The notes beneath the pieces were generated by a model that searched no databases, was not told the DNA's origin, and worked only from the letters and a program-made list of their open reading frames with translations. From NCBI GenBank assembly GCA_026414605.1, contig JAOAIP010000038.1:124001-188000 (forward strand): DNA of 64,000 nt, in the 5' to 3' direction. The DNA comes from Bacteroidia bacterium (GTDB taxonomy: Bacteria > Bacteroidota > Bacteroidia > B-17B0 > Aurantibacillaceae). The position numbers and the translations under genes are program-made. Every line of letters starts with the position of its first letter. Positions within the stretch are counted from its first letter, which is position 1. Shown piece after piece: positions 56,771-64,000 of the stretch.

Positions 56771-57160
56771 TTTTTTATTTTACTACAGAGAACACATTAG
56801 TAAAAAGTGAAAAGTGGAAAGTTATAATTTTGAAGTAAAAGGAAATATTCTTCAATATAATGATATAGCGTTTTAATACTTTCTACTTTTAAATTTGAAC
56901 TTTCTACTTTCTTCCTTATAGATGTCGCCCTTTCAGGGCTTAAAATGGTATGGATTTATTTTCACAGGGCTTTGTCCTGTGCTATTGTATTTTGCCCCTT
57001 CGGGGCTACCCATATTTTATCCCTACAGGACAATGAATATTTGAGATGATCTAAGTGCAACTAATATTCAGTTCCTATGGGACTTTTCACTTTCAACTTT
57101 CAACTAATTATTTTCTTCGTGCCCTTTGTGGTTAAGTTCAAATTGCTGAGTAGGAAAAAA
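56771..57160 (+). repeat. Dispersed intergenic repeat, copy 5 (full composite: module A with hairpin cassette inside)
   Basis: The spacer 56699-57172 (474 bp) holds the most complete composite. Left end with GAGAACACATTAGT and AAGTGAAAAGTGGAAAGT arms; core at 56833-56862 (one base differs from the other copies); TTCTACTTTTAAATTTGAAC arms. The cassette follows: GCCCTTTCAGGGC (56927-56939), ACAGGGCTTTGTCCTGT (56964-56980), GCCCCTTCGGGGC (56994-57006), CCTACAGG and GTTCCTATGGGAC (57071-57083). The right arm CTTTCAACTTTCAACTAATT and a right end CCCTTTGTGGTTAAGTTC close it. No gene is seen in the spacer. Confidence 0.88.
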
Positions 57161-57172
57161 CAAATAAAATTT

Positions 57173-58729
57173 TTACTTCTCCCCTACTGCTGGCAATTGA
57201 TGTTCTACATTTATTCCCTTTACAGGCGGTGGATTCAAAGGGAAACGAAGGTCTTGATATTTTGAAATTATAACACCATTTTCAACTTCATCTTTTCTAA
57301 CAGCCATTATTAACCAAGAAAATTCTGCATTGCTTTGTCCATTATTTAATTCTACTACTTCAAATCCTTTATTCGTAATGTTTTTGACATATACACCATT
57401 GCACTCTCCTAAGGGTTGCACAAAAACATTTGCAGGATGTTTTTCATCAATAATAATATTGTCAGCAAAAATCTCATCTAATTCAATATATGCTTTTCCA
57501 TTTACTAATTTACCCCTTCCCATATCTTGAAAAATCACTTGTGGGGCTTCGGGTGCAAACATTATTCTTTCTTGCTTATTTTTATCTTTAATTAAAGTTG
57601 ACACTGAACCATTTCCCATCACTTTATATTCTGTTCCTCCCACAAAACCGCCAAGCATAGCAGTACGAATATTGCCAAGACCATCCCGCCACATAGCATA
57701 ATAAGCCCTTCTGTCACCAGATGTGTTATTAGCATAACTAAATGTTCCTATTTCTGTGCCTGTAAAATATCCTCCTGCACCTACAATTGGGATATTTTGT
57801 GCTGAAGTACCATTACCCACACCCACTACACCAATACTTTTAGCCCCATGAGTTTCTGCCCATATAGCATAACTTTGCAATGTAGCACTATTGTTATTAG
57901 ATACTCCCCATATAGTAATGGACTGTGGGGCATCGTTTTGCCCATAAATGGCCGTACCAGGAGAATTTGTATTAGTGGGAACACTTGTGGATGAATTATA
58001 TCCTCTTACAGCATGCGCGTCATTAGAATATACTCTACCATCTACACCAAACACAACACCCGAAGTGGATTGATTTTCACCATAAACGCCTTTTGAACCA
58101 TTAGAACTGGAATTTACCTTTCCCCATACGCCATAAGTAACCCCCGTGGCATTGACAAACGCATAAACACCATTTCCTGCATTCGCCGTACTTTCTACAT
58201 AAATGCCATTCCCCACAGTGGCAGTACGAACATCCAATTTTCCATTTGGTGTATTTGTGCCAATACCTACTCTCCATCCTGCTGTAAATCGGGCTATTTC
58301 CGTGTTATTGGTTTTAATCACCAAATCGTTATTATCGGTAGTACCTAAAAAATTAGTTGCTGGCGATGTACCAGCATTACCCGTTGTAAGCCATGCAAAA
58401 GAACTTCCGCTTGATGAACCTGTTGAATATAAAAGACATCTCCATTTGCTGGACAAACTATCCCAATAATAATATCCTGCCCCGCATCCTCCTGTAATTG
58501 AAGCATTGGTATTATACACCAGGAGAGAATTAGCCGCACCAGGTATTGTAGTATTATCGGTGATATTTGTTAGATTTACTCTTGGAATCAAAACACCTTT
58601 ATTGGAATAATTTACATCCAAACCCGCCGAAGGATGGGGCAATCCACCAGTTGCATTAATTCCCACATTTTGAGCACTTATTAAAGAAAAAACACACAAA
58701 ATACTTGCAGAAATAATAATCCGTTTCAT
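57173..58729 (-). CDS. Exported surface protein with phage-tail-fibre-like repeats
   Basis: This 518-residue protein has a Sec signal (about 1-19, ending ISAQ) and the NVGINATGGLPHPSAGLDV and GVLIPRVNLTN opening shared by many Bacteroidota surface proteins. A VGIGTNTPNGKLDV segment (about residue 155) and Gly/Asn/Val-rich short repeats (GIYVESTANAGNGVYAFVNATG, GVWGKVNSSSNGSKGVYGE) to about residue 350 resemble tail-fibre or trimeric adhesin stalks. The C-terminal 150 residues form a distinct globular region (PEAPQVIFQDMGRGKLVNGKAYIELD). No type IX sorting domain is evident. It is probably an outer-surface structural or adhesion protein; function unknown. Confidence 0.75.
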   Translation of the reverse strand: MKRIIISASILCVFSLISAQNVGINATGGLPHPSAGLDVNYSNKGVLIPRVNLTNITDNTTIPGAANSLLVYNTNASITGGCGAGYYYWDSLSSKWRCLLYSTGSSSGSSFAWLTTGNAGTSPATNFLGTTDNNDLVIKTNNTEIARFTAGWRVGIGTNTPNGKLDVRTATVGNGIYVESTANAGNGVYAFVNATGVTYGVWGKVNSSSNGSKGVYGENQSTSGVVFGVDGRVYSNDAHAVRGYNSSTSVPTNTNSPGTAIYGQNDAPQSITIWGVSNNNSATLQSYAIWAETHGAKSIGVVGVGNGTSAQNIPIVGAGGYFTGTEIGTFSYANNTSGDRRAYYAMWRDGLGNIRTAMLGGFVGGTEYKVMGNGSVSTLIKDKNKQERIMFAPEAPQVIFQDMGRGKLVNGKAYIELDEIFADNIIIDEKHPANVFVQPLGECNGVYVKNITNKGFEVVELNNGQSNAEFSWLIMAVRKDEVENGVIISKYQDLRFPLNPPPVKGINVEHQLPAVGEK

Positions 58730-58859
58730 ATCTTTAATTTTTTAATTTGGCAAAAATAAAAAAGATTTTTTGGAAAACGAACTACGTAAAAATAAAAAAT
58801 GCAAATAATTTGGTCTATCGTAATTCCGTTCATTAAATTTACCCAACAAAATTTGAATT

Positions 58860-60179
58860 ATGAAAAACATTTTACATACTTGGTGGTTTCGCCTTATCAG
58901 CAGTGTTTTAGTAGCGTGGGGTATTTATTTAATATGCCCTCCTTGTTTATCTAAACAAGCATTATTAGGGATATTAATTGGTTTATTGTTTATCATTAAC
59001 TTCCCACAATGGATAAGTAAATTTCCTATTATCACTCATATAGCCCGTGCTCTTACAGGATCTTTATTTATTTTTTCTGGTTTTATTAAAGCCAACGATC
59101 CATTAGGATTTTCTTACAAATTAGAAGAATACTTTGAAGTATTCAAAGGCGATACAGGATGGGCATTGTTTGATACCTTTGCTAATTATTCTTTGGAATT
59201 AGCGATATTTATTTGTGCTTTAGAAATGATTTTAGGATTTACATTACTTATCGGTTATCAAGTAAAATGGACTTTATGGTTACTAATGTTACAAATTGTA
59301 TTTTTTACCTTTCTCACGTTTTATTCAGCATGTTTTAATAAAGTTACACACTGCGGTTGCTTTGGTGATTTTATCCCCTTAAAAGCATGGCAAAGTTTTT
59401 GGAAAGACATTGCTTTGTTGTTTTTAATCACAATACTATGGGTATCACAAAAAAATATACATAGTTTGTTTGTAGAAATGTTTGCACATGCCGTATCTGT
59501 GGTTGCAATAATTATTTCATTTGCTATTCCCATTTATACGTACAATCATTTGCCTTTTTTTGATTTTCGCCCATATCACAAAGGTTCAAATATCCTGGAA
59601 AAAATGAAACCTGGAAAAAATTATCAACCTCCTGTTTATGAAACTCGCTTTAAATACCAAAACTTAAAAACAGGTGAAATCAAAGAATTTACACTGAAAG
59701 ATTATCCTTGGCAGGATTCACTGACTTGGAAATGGGTATCTACCGAAAATATTCTCGTTAAAGAAGCCGTAGATCCTCCTAAAATATCGGACTTTGCTAT
59801 CAAAACACTAAATGATGAAAACATCACCGATAGTTTATTAAACTCTCCTAATTATCAATTTTGGATTATTTGCTATGATCTCAAAAAAACCAATACCGAT
59901 GAAGAAACAATTTCAAAACTTAAGGATTTACAAGCATTAGCCCAAAAGGACAATGTTCCTGTTATTCTAATTACTGCCTCTGGTAAAGATGAGATAGAAA
60001 CATTTTTACAAAAAACAGGATTACATCTACCCGTACTAAACGCAGATGGTATTGTATTAAAAACAATGATACGCAGCAATCCTGGAATTATCCTTGTAAA
60101 GCACGCTACCATCATTGACTATTGGCATTACAACGACCTGCCCTCTTACTCTGTGATAAAATCAAAAGATATGAAATAA
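58860..60179 (+). CDS. DoxX/MauE-like membrane protein with thioredoxin-like C-terminus (BT_3928 type)
   Basis: This 439-residue protein has an N-terminal membrane part of about six helices (about residues 8-230) containing SGFIKANDPLGFSYKLEEYFEVF and CFNKVTHCGCFGDFIPLKAWQSFWKDI, both typical of DoxX/MauE-like proteins of Bacteroidota (the BT_3928 family). The C-terminal soluble part (about 240-439) has a thioredoxin-like layout, but no CxxC is seen where one would be expected, so redox activity is doubtful there. The CGC pair in the membrane part is a possible redox or metal site. A transglycosylase gene follows after 10 bp. Confidence 0.8.
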   Translation: MKNILHTWWFRLISSVLVAWGIYLICPPCLSKQALLGILIGLLFIINFPQWISKFPIITHIARALTGSLFIFSGFIKANDPLGFSYKLEEYFEVFKGDTGWALFDTFANYSLELAIFICALEMILGFTLLIGYQVKWTLWLLMLQIVFFTFLTFYSACFNKVTHCGCFGDFIPLKAWQSFWKDIALLFLITILWVSQKNIHSLFVEMFAHAVSVVAIIISFAIPIYTYNHLPFFDFRPYHKGSNILEKMKPGKNYQPPVYETRFKYQNLKTGEIKEFTLKDYPWQDSLTWKWVSTENILVKEAVDPPKISDFAIKTLNDENITDSLLNSPNYQFWIICYDLKKTNTDEETISKLKDLQALAQKDNVPVILITASGKDEIETFLQKTGLHLPVLNADGIVLKTMIRSNPGIILVKHATIIDYWHYNDLPSYSVIKSKDMK

Positions 60180-60189
60180 AATTGTAAAG

Positions 60190-61161
60190 ATGCATCGCCT
60201 TAAATCCTGCAAGATTGCTGTATTATTAACTCTTGTAGTTTCATTCACTTGCCGTAGTGCAGATAATGATACACTTAATTATCGCCAATCCAGCAATTAT
60301 TGTAAAAACATCATCGGCATTTCTATCAATGGTAAAAGTTTAGATTTTGTATTTGATTCATCCATTGTTCATTTGTATTGTGATACACTACCACAAGTAA
60401 AATTCTGGGACAGAGTGCTTGATTTAAGTCCAGATAGTGCAATATTAAACATTGCTCACAACAGGCAAATTGTTCAAACTATTTGCACAAATTGGTGGAA
60501 CAATCAATCAGATGATTTCAAATATTGCTATAGAGATAGCATTCGTAAGTGTTATCAATTACCTGATACAACAAGAATTTTATTGACAGTAGGAAAAGGG
60601 CATTACTATGTTTGGGACAGTGCCTTTTATTTGATAGACAAAGCCATAGATGTTTTTGTTGAAAACAATGTAGACCCTTGGTATGCCCAATCTATTTTAT
60701 TGATCGAAAGTCCTCGTGGAAACTATCGTTCTTCTGCGGGGGCACGTGGTTACTTTCAACTTATGAAAAATGTGGCAAGGAAATTTGGACTCAAAGTTAA
60801 TAAACACATAGATGAACGTTTGGATTTTAATAAGTCGGCTTATGCAGCCGCTATGCTCTTAAAAACAATATGTATCCCTGAAACCAAAAAGATTTTAGAT
60901 TCACTGAGTATCCCTTTTAATGAAAATGAATTGTGGTTTAAATTATTATGTATGCACGTCTATCACGCAGGATCTTATAACGTCCGAAATGCTTTATTTA
61001 ATAGCCCTTGTAGAACACCCGGTATGCCATTAATTTATTGTCTTTGGCAAACAAGATACAAAGCATTTCAATCTGCATCTCAAAATTATTCACAACTTAT
61101 CTTAACTGCTTATATTAAAGTTTATAAAAAGTTAGATCTTTTACAATGTTTTAGAAAATAA
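60190..61161 (+). CDS. Lytic transglycosylase (SLT-domain) protein
   Basis: This 323-residue exported protein has a short signal (about 1-22; possibly a lipoprotein via the FTCRS cysteine) and an SLT fold from about residue 150. The catalytic glutamate is Glu173 in LLIESPRGNYRSSAGARGYFQLM, followed by ARKFGLKVNKHIDERLDFNKSAYAAAMLL, the usual MltD/MltE-like order. It cleaves peptidoglycan glycan strands with 1,6-anhydro ring formation. No LysM domain is visible. It begins 10 bp after the DoxX-like gene, so they are probably co-transcribed, and converges with the DUF6427 gene. Confidence 0.88.
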   Translation: MHRLKSCKIAVLLTLVVSFTCRSADNDTLNYRQSSNYCKNIIGISINGKSLDFVFDSSIVHLYCDTLPQVKFWDRVLDLSPDSAILNIAHNRQIVQTICTNWWNNQSDDFKYCYRDSIRKCYQLPDTTRILLTVGKGHYYVWDSAFYLIDKAIDVFVENNVDPWYAQSILLIESPRGNYRSSAGARGYFQLMKNVARKFGLKVNKHIDERLDFNKSAYAAAMLLKTICIPETKKILDSLSIPFNENELWFKLLCMHVYHAGSYNVRNALFNSPCRTPGMPLIYCLWQTRYKAFQSASQNYSQLILTAYIKVYKKLDLLQCFRK

Positions 61162-61170
61162 AAACAATTA

Positions 61171-62133
61171 TCACAGAAAACTCACTAAAATTAAAATCAC
61201 AAAAATCAAAAAGTATCTTAATTTACCTGATACTTTGTTCAAATATCTTCCTACATAATAAGAATACGGCAATGCAATAACCGAATAACTGTATTGATGA
61301 TACGTTATGTAAATGTAAAAATAATTCAACAACGAGAAAAACATTAAAAAAAAGAAAAACAATGCCACACGACGATCTTTGGTAGAATAAAAACTTGCCT
61401 CCGACCACTCTTTTAATCCAGAAATAAACAACACGACCAATACCAACAAAATGGCTATATTAGTAAGTGGTTGCTGAAAAGCGATCAAAACATCTTGTAT
61501 TTGAAACATTTTCCCAAAAGAATAATTGAACAGTATGCTTAAATACAGCCACGGATTTTTATTTATCAATAAATAAATAGTTACATAAAAATATACCGGT
61601 AATAAAAATCCCATTAAGAATATAATCCACGACTTCCAATCAAACCTTAAAAACAAAGTAAACAAAAATATAGGAATAATAAAAGCATACACCAAATTTA
61701 ATCCAAATAAAAAGAAAATACTAAACACCAAACTCAAGTAAAAAACAACGATGTTTATTCTTTGTTTTGTTTCTTTTGGAACAATAAAAAACAATGAAAG
61801 AAGTATAGAAAAATCACTGATAAGATACGGATTCAAATGATTATCAAACCAAATTTTATTATGCATTAACAAGTATATAAACCCCACTACTTCTCCCGAA
61901 ATACCTCGGTCTTTGTTAGTAAATATCGTTGAAATAAAAAAAACATTTACGACTAAAAACAAGACATTAATCACCTTTGCCCAATATGGATGTATGGGGA
62001 ATAAACTGAATTTATAATAATCTATACTATTAAAATGGAAATTCAAATTGACATAACTCAACACAACAGACACCACATACAATACACCAATTGTAAATAC
62101 AGGAATACTTTCCGATTTTCTAACCGACATCAT
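61171..62133 (-). CDS. DUF6427-type integral membrane protein
   Basis: This 320-residue protein has about nine to ten hydrophobic helices throughout and short loops. The pattern, with NLNFHFNSIDYYKFSLFPIHPYW near the N-terminus and YIYITYHQYSYSVIALPYSYYVGRYL near the end, matches the DUF6427 group of Bacteroidota. Function is unknown. It lies 27 bp after the HU/SPOR gene on the same strand, so the pair probably forms an operon. Confidence 0.7.
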   Translation of the reverse strand: MMSVRKSESIPVFTIGVLYVVSVVLSYVNLNFHFNSIDYYKFSLFPIHPYWAKVINVLFLVVNVFFISTIFTNKDRGISGEVVGFIYLLMHNKIWFDNHLNPYLISDFSILLSLFFIVPKETKQRINIVVFYLSLVFSIFFLFGLNLVYAFIIPIFLFTLFLRFDWKSWIIFLMGFLLPVYFYVTIYLLINKNPWLYLSILFNYSFGKMFQIQDVLIAFQQPLTNIAILLVLVVLFISGLKEWSEASFYSTKDRRVALFFFFLMFFSLLNYFYIYITYHQYSYSVIALPYSYYVGRYLNKVSGKLRYFLIFVILILVSFL

Positions 62134-62160
62134 TATTACAACAAACTAAAAAAACTTTTT

Positions 62161-63183
62161 CTATTTCTCTTCCTTCACCCAAGCGTCTGATAAAATTCCT
62201 TTTAATTTCAATCTATTCAACTCTTCCACCGCTGCTTCTTTTGTAGTAAATTGTCCAATAGATACTACATACAATTGCTTTTCATTATTCCACTTAGTAC
62301 TTGCGTGTATGCCCTTTTGTGCAAATTGTTGAAACAATTTTTGTGCATTGGCTTCTGATTTAAAACATCCTACCACTACAGAAAAACGATTTTTAAAGCG
62401 ATTATCCACTTCTTTTTTATCCACGGATTTTATAGTATTTTCAATACTTGTATTATTTTCTTCTGATGTTGTATTTACAATTGGGGCTTCCTTCAAGGGA
62501 TCAAATCTATCATACTTCTTACGAATCACAGGATAACGAGTTGTATTCACGTAAATACTCATTTTTGTAGAACGAGTCCCAAATAAATTCGCCCAACTGT
62601 TCTTTATATCCCCCGCATTTCTCCACCAATATACAAATAACAAACTTGCAATTACTAAGACCACTGCTGCTTTGTAAATATTTCTATGTTGAAAACGAAT
62701 CACTTTGGCAGATGCTTTTTCTGTTGAAACAAACACCTCTTCTTTTTCACGACTTATCGGAATTACAGAAATGGGCGACAACCCAAAACTTTCAGATAAA
62801 TAAAACGGATTGAGTTGCGACTCAAACAATACATTACCCTCTATATCTCTATAAAAATATCCTATCCCTTCAATATCCGCTCTGGATTTGGTTTCTAACA
62901 ACACTTTCAAACTTTGAACAAAATGCTGCACCATTGTTTGAGCCAACACATATTCAATTCCTAATTTCTTTTGAATCTCTGCTATCAATACCCCATCATT
63001 ATGCTTCAATAATGGATTAAAAGTAATATTCTTATGCGGCGGAAACAATACATTTTGTGCAATCGAAAATTCTGCCGATTCCATTTGCATTACCAATGCT
63101 CCAAACTCAGGAATAATAATAAAATCCTGAGTTTCTATTAAGTCCTTCAAACATTCAATGATTTCTTTATAGGATGTTTTCAT
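62161..63183 (-). CDS. HU-CCDC81/SPOR-domain membrane protein
   Basis: This 340-residue protein has two N-terminal HU-like domains of the CCDC81 bacterial type (about residues 1-60 and 65-135; FIIPEFGALVMQMESAEF, ADIEGIGYFYRDIEGNVLFE), a single membrane helix (about 172-187) and a C-terminal SPOR domain (about 258-335, FSVVVGCFKSEANAQKLFQQF) that binds denuded septal peptidoglycan. The order suggests a cytoplasmic HU module linked to a periplasmic wall sensor, a known Bacteroidota architecture with a probable division-related role. It is the first gene of a two-gene unit with the DUF6427 gene. Confidence 0.88.
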   Translation of the reverse strand: MKTSYKEIIECLKDLIETQDFIIIPEFGALVMQMESAEFSIAQNVLFPPHKNITFNPLLKHNDGVLIAEIQKKLGIEYVLAQTMVQHFVQSLKVLLETKSRADIEGIGYFYRDIEGNVLFESQLNPFYLSESFGLSPISVIPISREKEEVFVSTEKASAKVIRFQHRNIYKAAVVLVIASLLFVYWWRNAGDIKNSWANLFGTRSTKMSIYVNTTRYPVIRKKYDRFDPLKEAPIVNTTSEENNTSIENTIKSVDKKEVDNRFKNRFSVVVGCFKSEANAQKLFQQFAQKGIHASTKWNNEKQLYVVSIGQFTTKEAAVEELNRLKLKGILSDAWVKEEK

Positions 63184-63228
63184 AATTTTAATTCATTCAT
63201 GAACTTTGATTAATGTTCAAGTTATATT

Positions 63229-63385
63229 TATCACCAAGAACACATTAGTAAAAAGTTGAAAGTTGAAAGTAAAAAGTTGAAAGTAAAAGGAAATATTTTT
63301 CAATATAATGATGTATACTTTTTACTTTGAACTTTCCACTAATTATTGCGGTTAAGTTTGAAATGTTGAGTAGTAAGAATAAATA
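63229..63385 (+). repeat. Dispersed intergenic repeat, copy 6 (module A, complete)
   Basis: The unit begins ACCAAGAACACATTAGT, followed by three AAAGTTGAAAGT-type arms, the 30-bp core at 63281-63310, an arm ACTTTTTACTTTGAACTTTC, and the right end ACTAATTATTGCGGTTAAGT. It shares nearly the whole length with copy 1 (24918-25045), in the opposite orientation. It lies between the HU/SPOR gene and rnpB. There is no gene in 63184-63437. Confidence 0.88.
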
Positions 63386-63437
63386 AAAAAATCAATCGCA
63401 AATAATCTATATCAAAGTATCCCAATTGTCAAAAAAA

Positions 63438-63816
63438 CGCAGGTTGAGTAAGCCGGGTTCTGTTCGTGTCTGTCATTTATCTGAGCGACCTACCCGCTTC
63501 GCTGCCCTTATAGGCACGGACCAGGACAAATCCATTACGAAACTGTTTGGTCTTGCAGCGTCCGAGGTTTACCCGATGTGCAGATTACTCTACACATCTG
63601 TGGGCTCTTACCCCACATTTTCACCCTTGCTCCGAGTAAATGAATTACCCGAGGCGGTTATTTTCTGTGGCACTTTCTGTCATTAGTTTCTCACGAAACT
63701 AATGCCCTTCATTCGGCTTTGCTTATTCAGCAAAGCATCTGAAGGCGGACTGTCCTGTGCTGCCCGGACTTTCCTCCCCTTGATTAAAATCAAGGAGCGA
63801 CAGACCTGAACCTGCG
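63438..63816 (-). ncRNA. rnpB: RNase P RNA (class A)
   Basis: This is the catalytic RNA of RNase P, which trims the 5' leaders of tRNA precursors. Read on the minus strand, the 5' end forms helix P1, CGCAGGTT (63816 downwards), pairing with AACCTGCG at the 3' end (to 63438). Following the 5' strand are GAGGAAAGTCCGGGC, the CR-I block, CACAGGACAGTCCGCC, and near the 3' end AAGCCGGGTT-type wording preceding P1. A T7 tract follows directly after P1 and would end transcription. Its length of about 379 nt fits class A. The frames translated through this region are not real genes. Confidence 0.96.
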
Positions 63817-63821
63817 TAGTG

Positions 63822-63853
63822 CAAAGATACATAAATTTTTGCCTAAATACAAG
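63822..63853 (-). promoter_or_regulatory. Promoter of rnpB
   Basis: Read on the minus strand, CTTG (63850-63853) and TATCTTTG (63822-63829) are 20 bp apart, and the -7 box ends 5 bp before the P1 start. This is one of the clearest promoters in the window. Confidence 0.75.
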
Positions 63854-63969
63854 CAGAATTCGTTTATGCAAATTTACAAAACTTGAAGAAAAACATGCTG
63901 ACATTCAAATGTAAAAGAAAAAAAGTAATTTTGTGGATTAAAATTTTTAAACTAAAAAAAATAAAAATT

Positions 63970-64000
63970 ATGTTTATCATAAACAAAAAAGAAGAATACA
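63970..64000 (+). CDS. Start of an unidentified gene, cut by the window edge
   Basis: Only the first ten codons (MFIINKKEEY) are present, running to the right edge without a stop. A TAATTTTG box (63926-63933) lies 36 bp upstream and the leader is A-rich, as at other genes here. It is divergent from rnpB. The product cannot be named from ten residues. Confidence 0.5.
   Translation, partial: MFIINKKEEY

Noticed and set aside
57173-58729. Prophage tail fibre
   Set aside because: The repeats resemble tail-fibre stalks, but the protein has a Sec signal and no phage genes surround it.
63245-63290. Tandem AAAGTTGAAAGT-like units as a possible CRISPR array
   Set aside because: Units are contiguous or irregularly spaced, have no unique spacers of constant length, and belong to the dispersed element.
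63426-63904. Open frames on both strands through 63426-63904
   Set aside because: They lie in the RNase P RNA gene and its promoter, which explains the conservation without any protein.

Overview
The window is 64 kb of chromosome from an AT-rich member of the Bacteroidota. The evidence is consistent. There are type IX secretion (T9SS) cargo proteins with C-terminal sorting domains, a PorV/PorQ-family barrel, a TonB-dependent receptor with a carboxypeptidase-like N-terminus, OmpA proteins with PD40 or thrombospondin-3 repeats, and HU-CCDC81/SPOR, DUF6427 and BT_3928-type proteins. TAnnTTTG promoter boxes stand in place of sigma-70 -10 boxes, and Shine-Dalgarno sequences are absent. The order cannot be fixed from this window. 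Nearly everything is housekeeping or envelope biology; no prophage, CRISPR array, transposase or toxin-antitoxin locus was seen.

Layout. 1-3.1 kb: the 3' half of an RND efflux pump and its outer-membrane lipoprotein, clearly richer in G+C than the rest. 3.2-7.5 kb: antiporter, ornithine aminotransferase, a 600-bp hairpin-rich spacer and ychF. 7.6-11.8 kb: small lipoprotein, T9SS cargo, MazG-like hydrolase, radC, mutY and the initiator tRNA. 11.8-18.3 kb: SGNH-like protein, fatty-acid desaturase, biotin operon bioF-bioD-bioA and a divergent EnvC-like protein. 18.5-25.8 kb: groES-groEL, a tandem Usp protein, a 1061-aa OmpA protein and an RluA-type pseudouridine synthase. 25.8-28.2 kb: pyrE with an SRPBCC partner, a divergent Nudix gene and greA. 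28.3-37.7 kb: a minus-strand operon of TonB-dependent receptor, 1473-aa secreted protein and PorV-like barrel. 37.9-43.0 kb: pyrR-pyrB, a Spy-like periplasmic protein and ftsK. 43.2-48.4 kb: CcmF/CcsA-type cytochrome c assembly protein, DUF2520 protein, UbiA prenyltransferase, Maf and a small membrane protein. 48.5-55.7 kb: PorE-like TPR/PD40 protein, cystathionine synthase-type enzyme, nadD, a secreted M43 protease and an M16 peptidase. 56.1-63.2 kb: ADP-ribose-type Nudix, surface protein, DoxX-like protein, lytic transglycosylase, DUF6427 protein and HU/SPOR protein. 63.4-63.8 kb: RNase P RNA on the minus strand, then the first codons of a further gene.

Working together: pyrE, pyrR and pyrB serve pyrimidine metabolism; bioFDA makes dethiobiotin from pimeloyl thioester. 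The T9SS cargo, PorV-like barrel and PorE-like protein suggest an active type IX export route, although the core secretion genes are not here.

The most unusual content lies between genes. A dispersed composite repeat family sits in at least six intergenic sites: AAGTTGAA-type arms with inverted ends around a 30-bp core, sometimes carrying a cassette of short GC-rich hairpins. Related hairpin clusters occur elsewhere. Other points of interest are a terminator-like hairpin in the greA leader, a Nudix box split by a 22-residue insert, a G9 tract in ftsK, and the receptor/giant protein/PorV-like triad.
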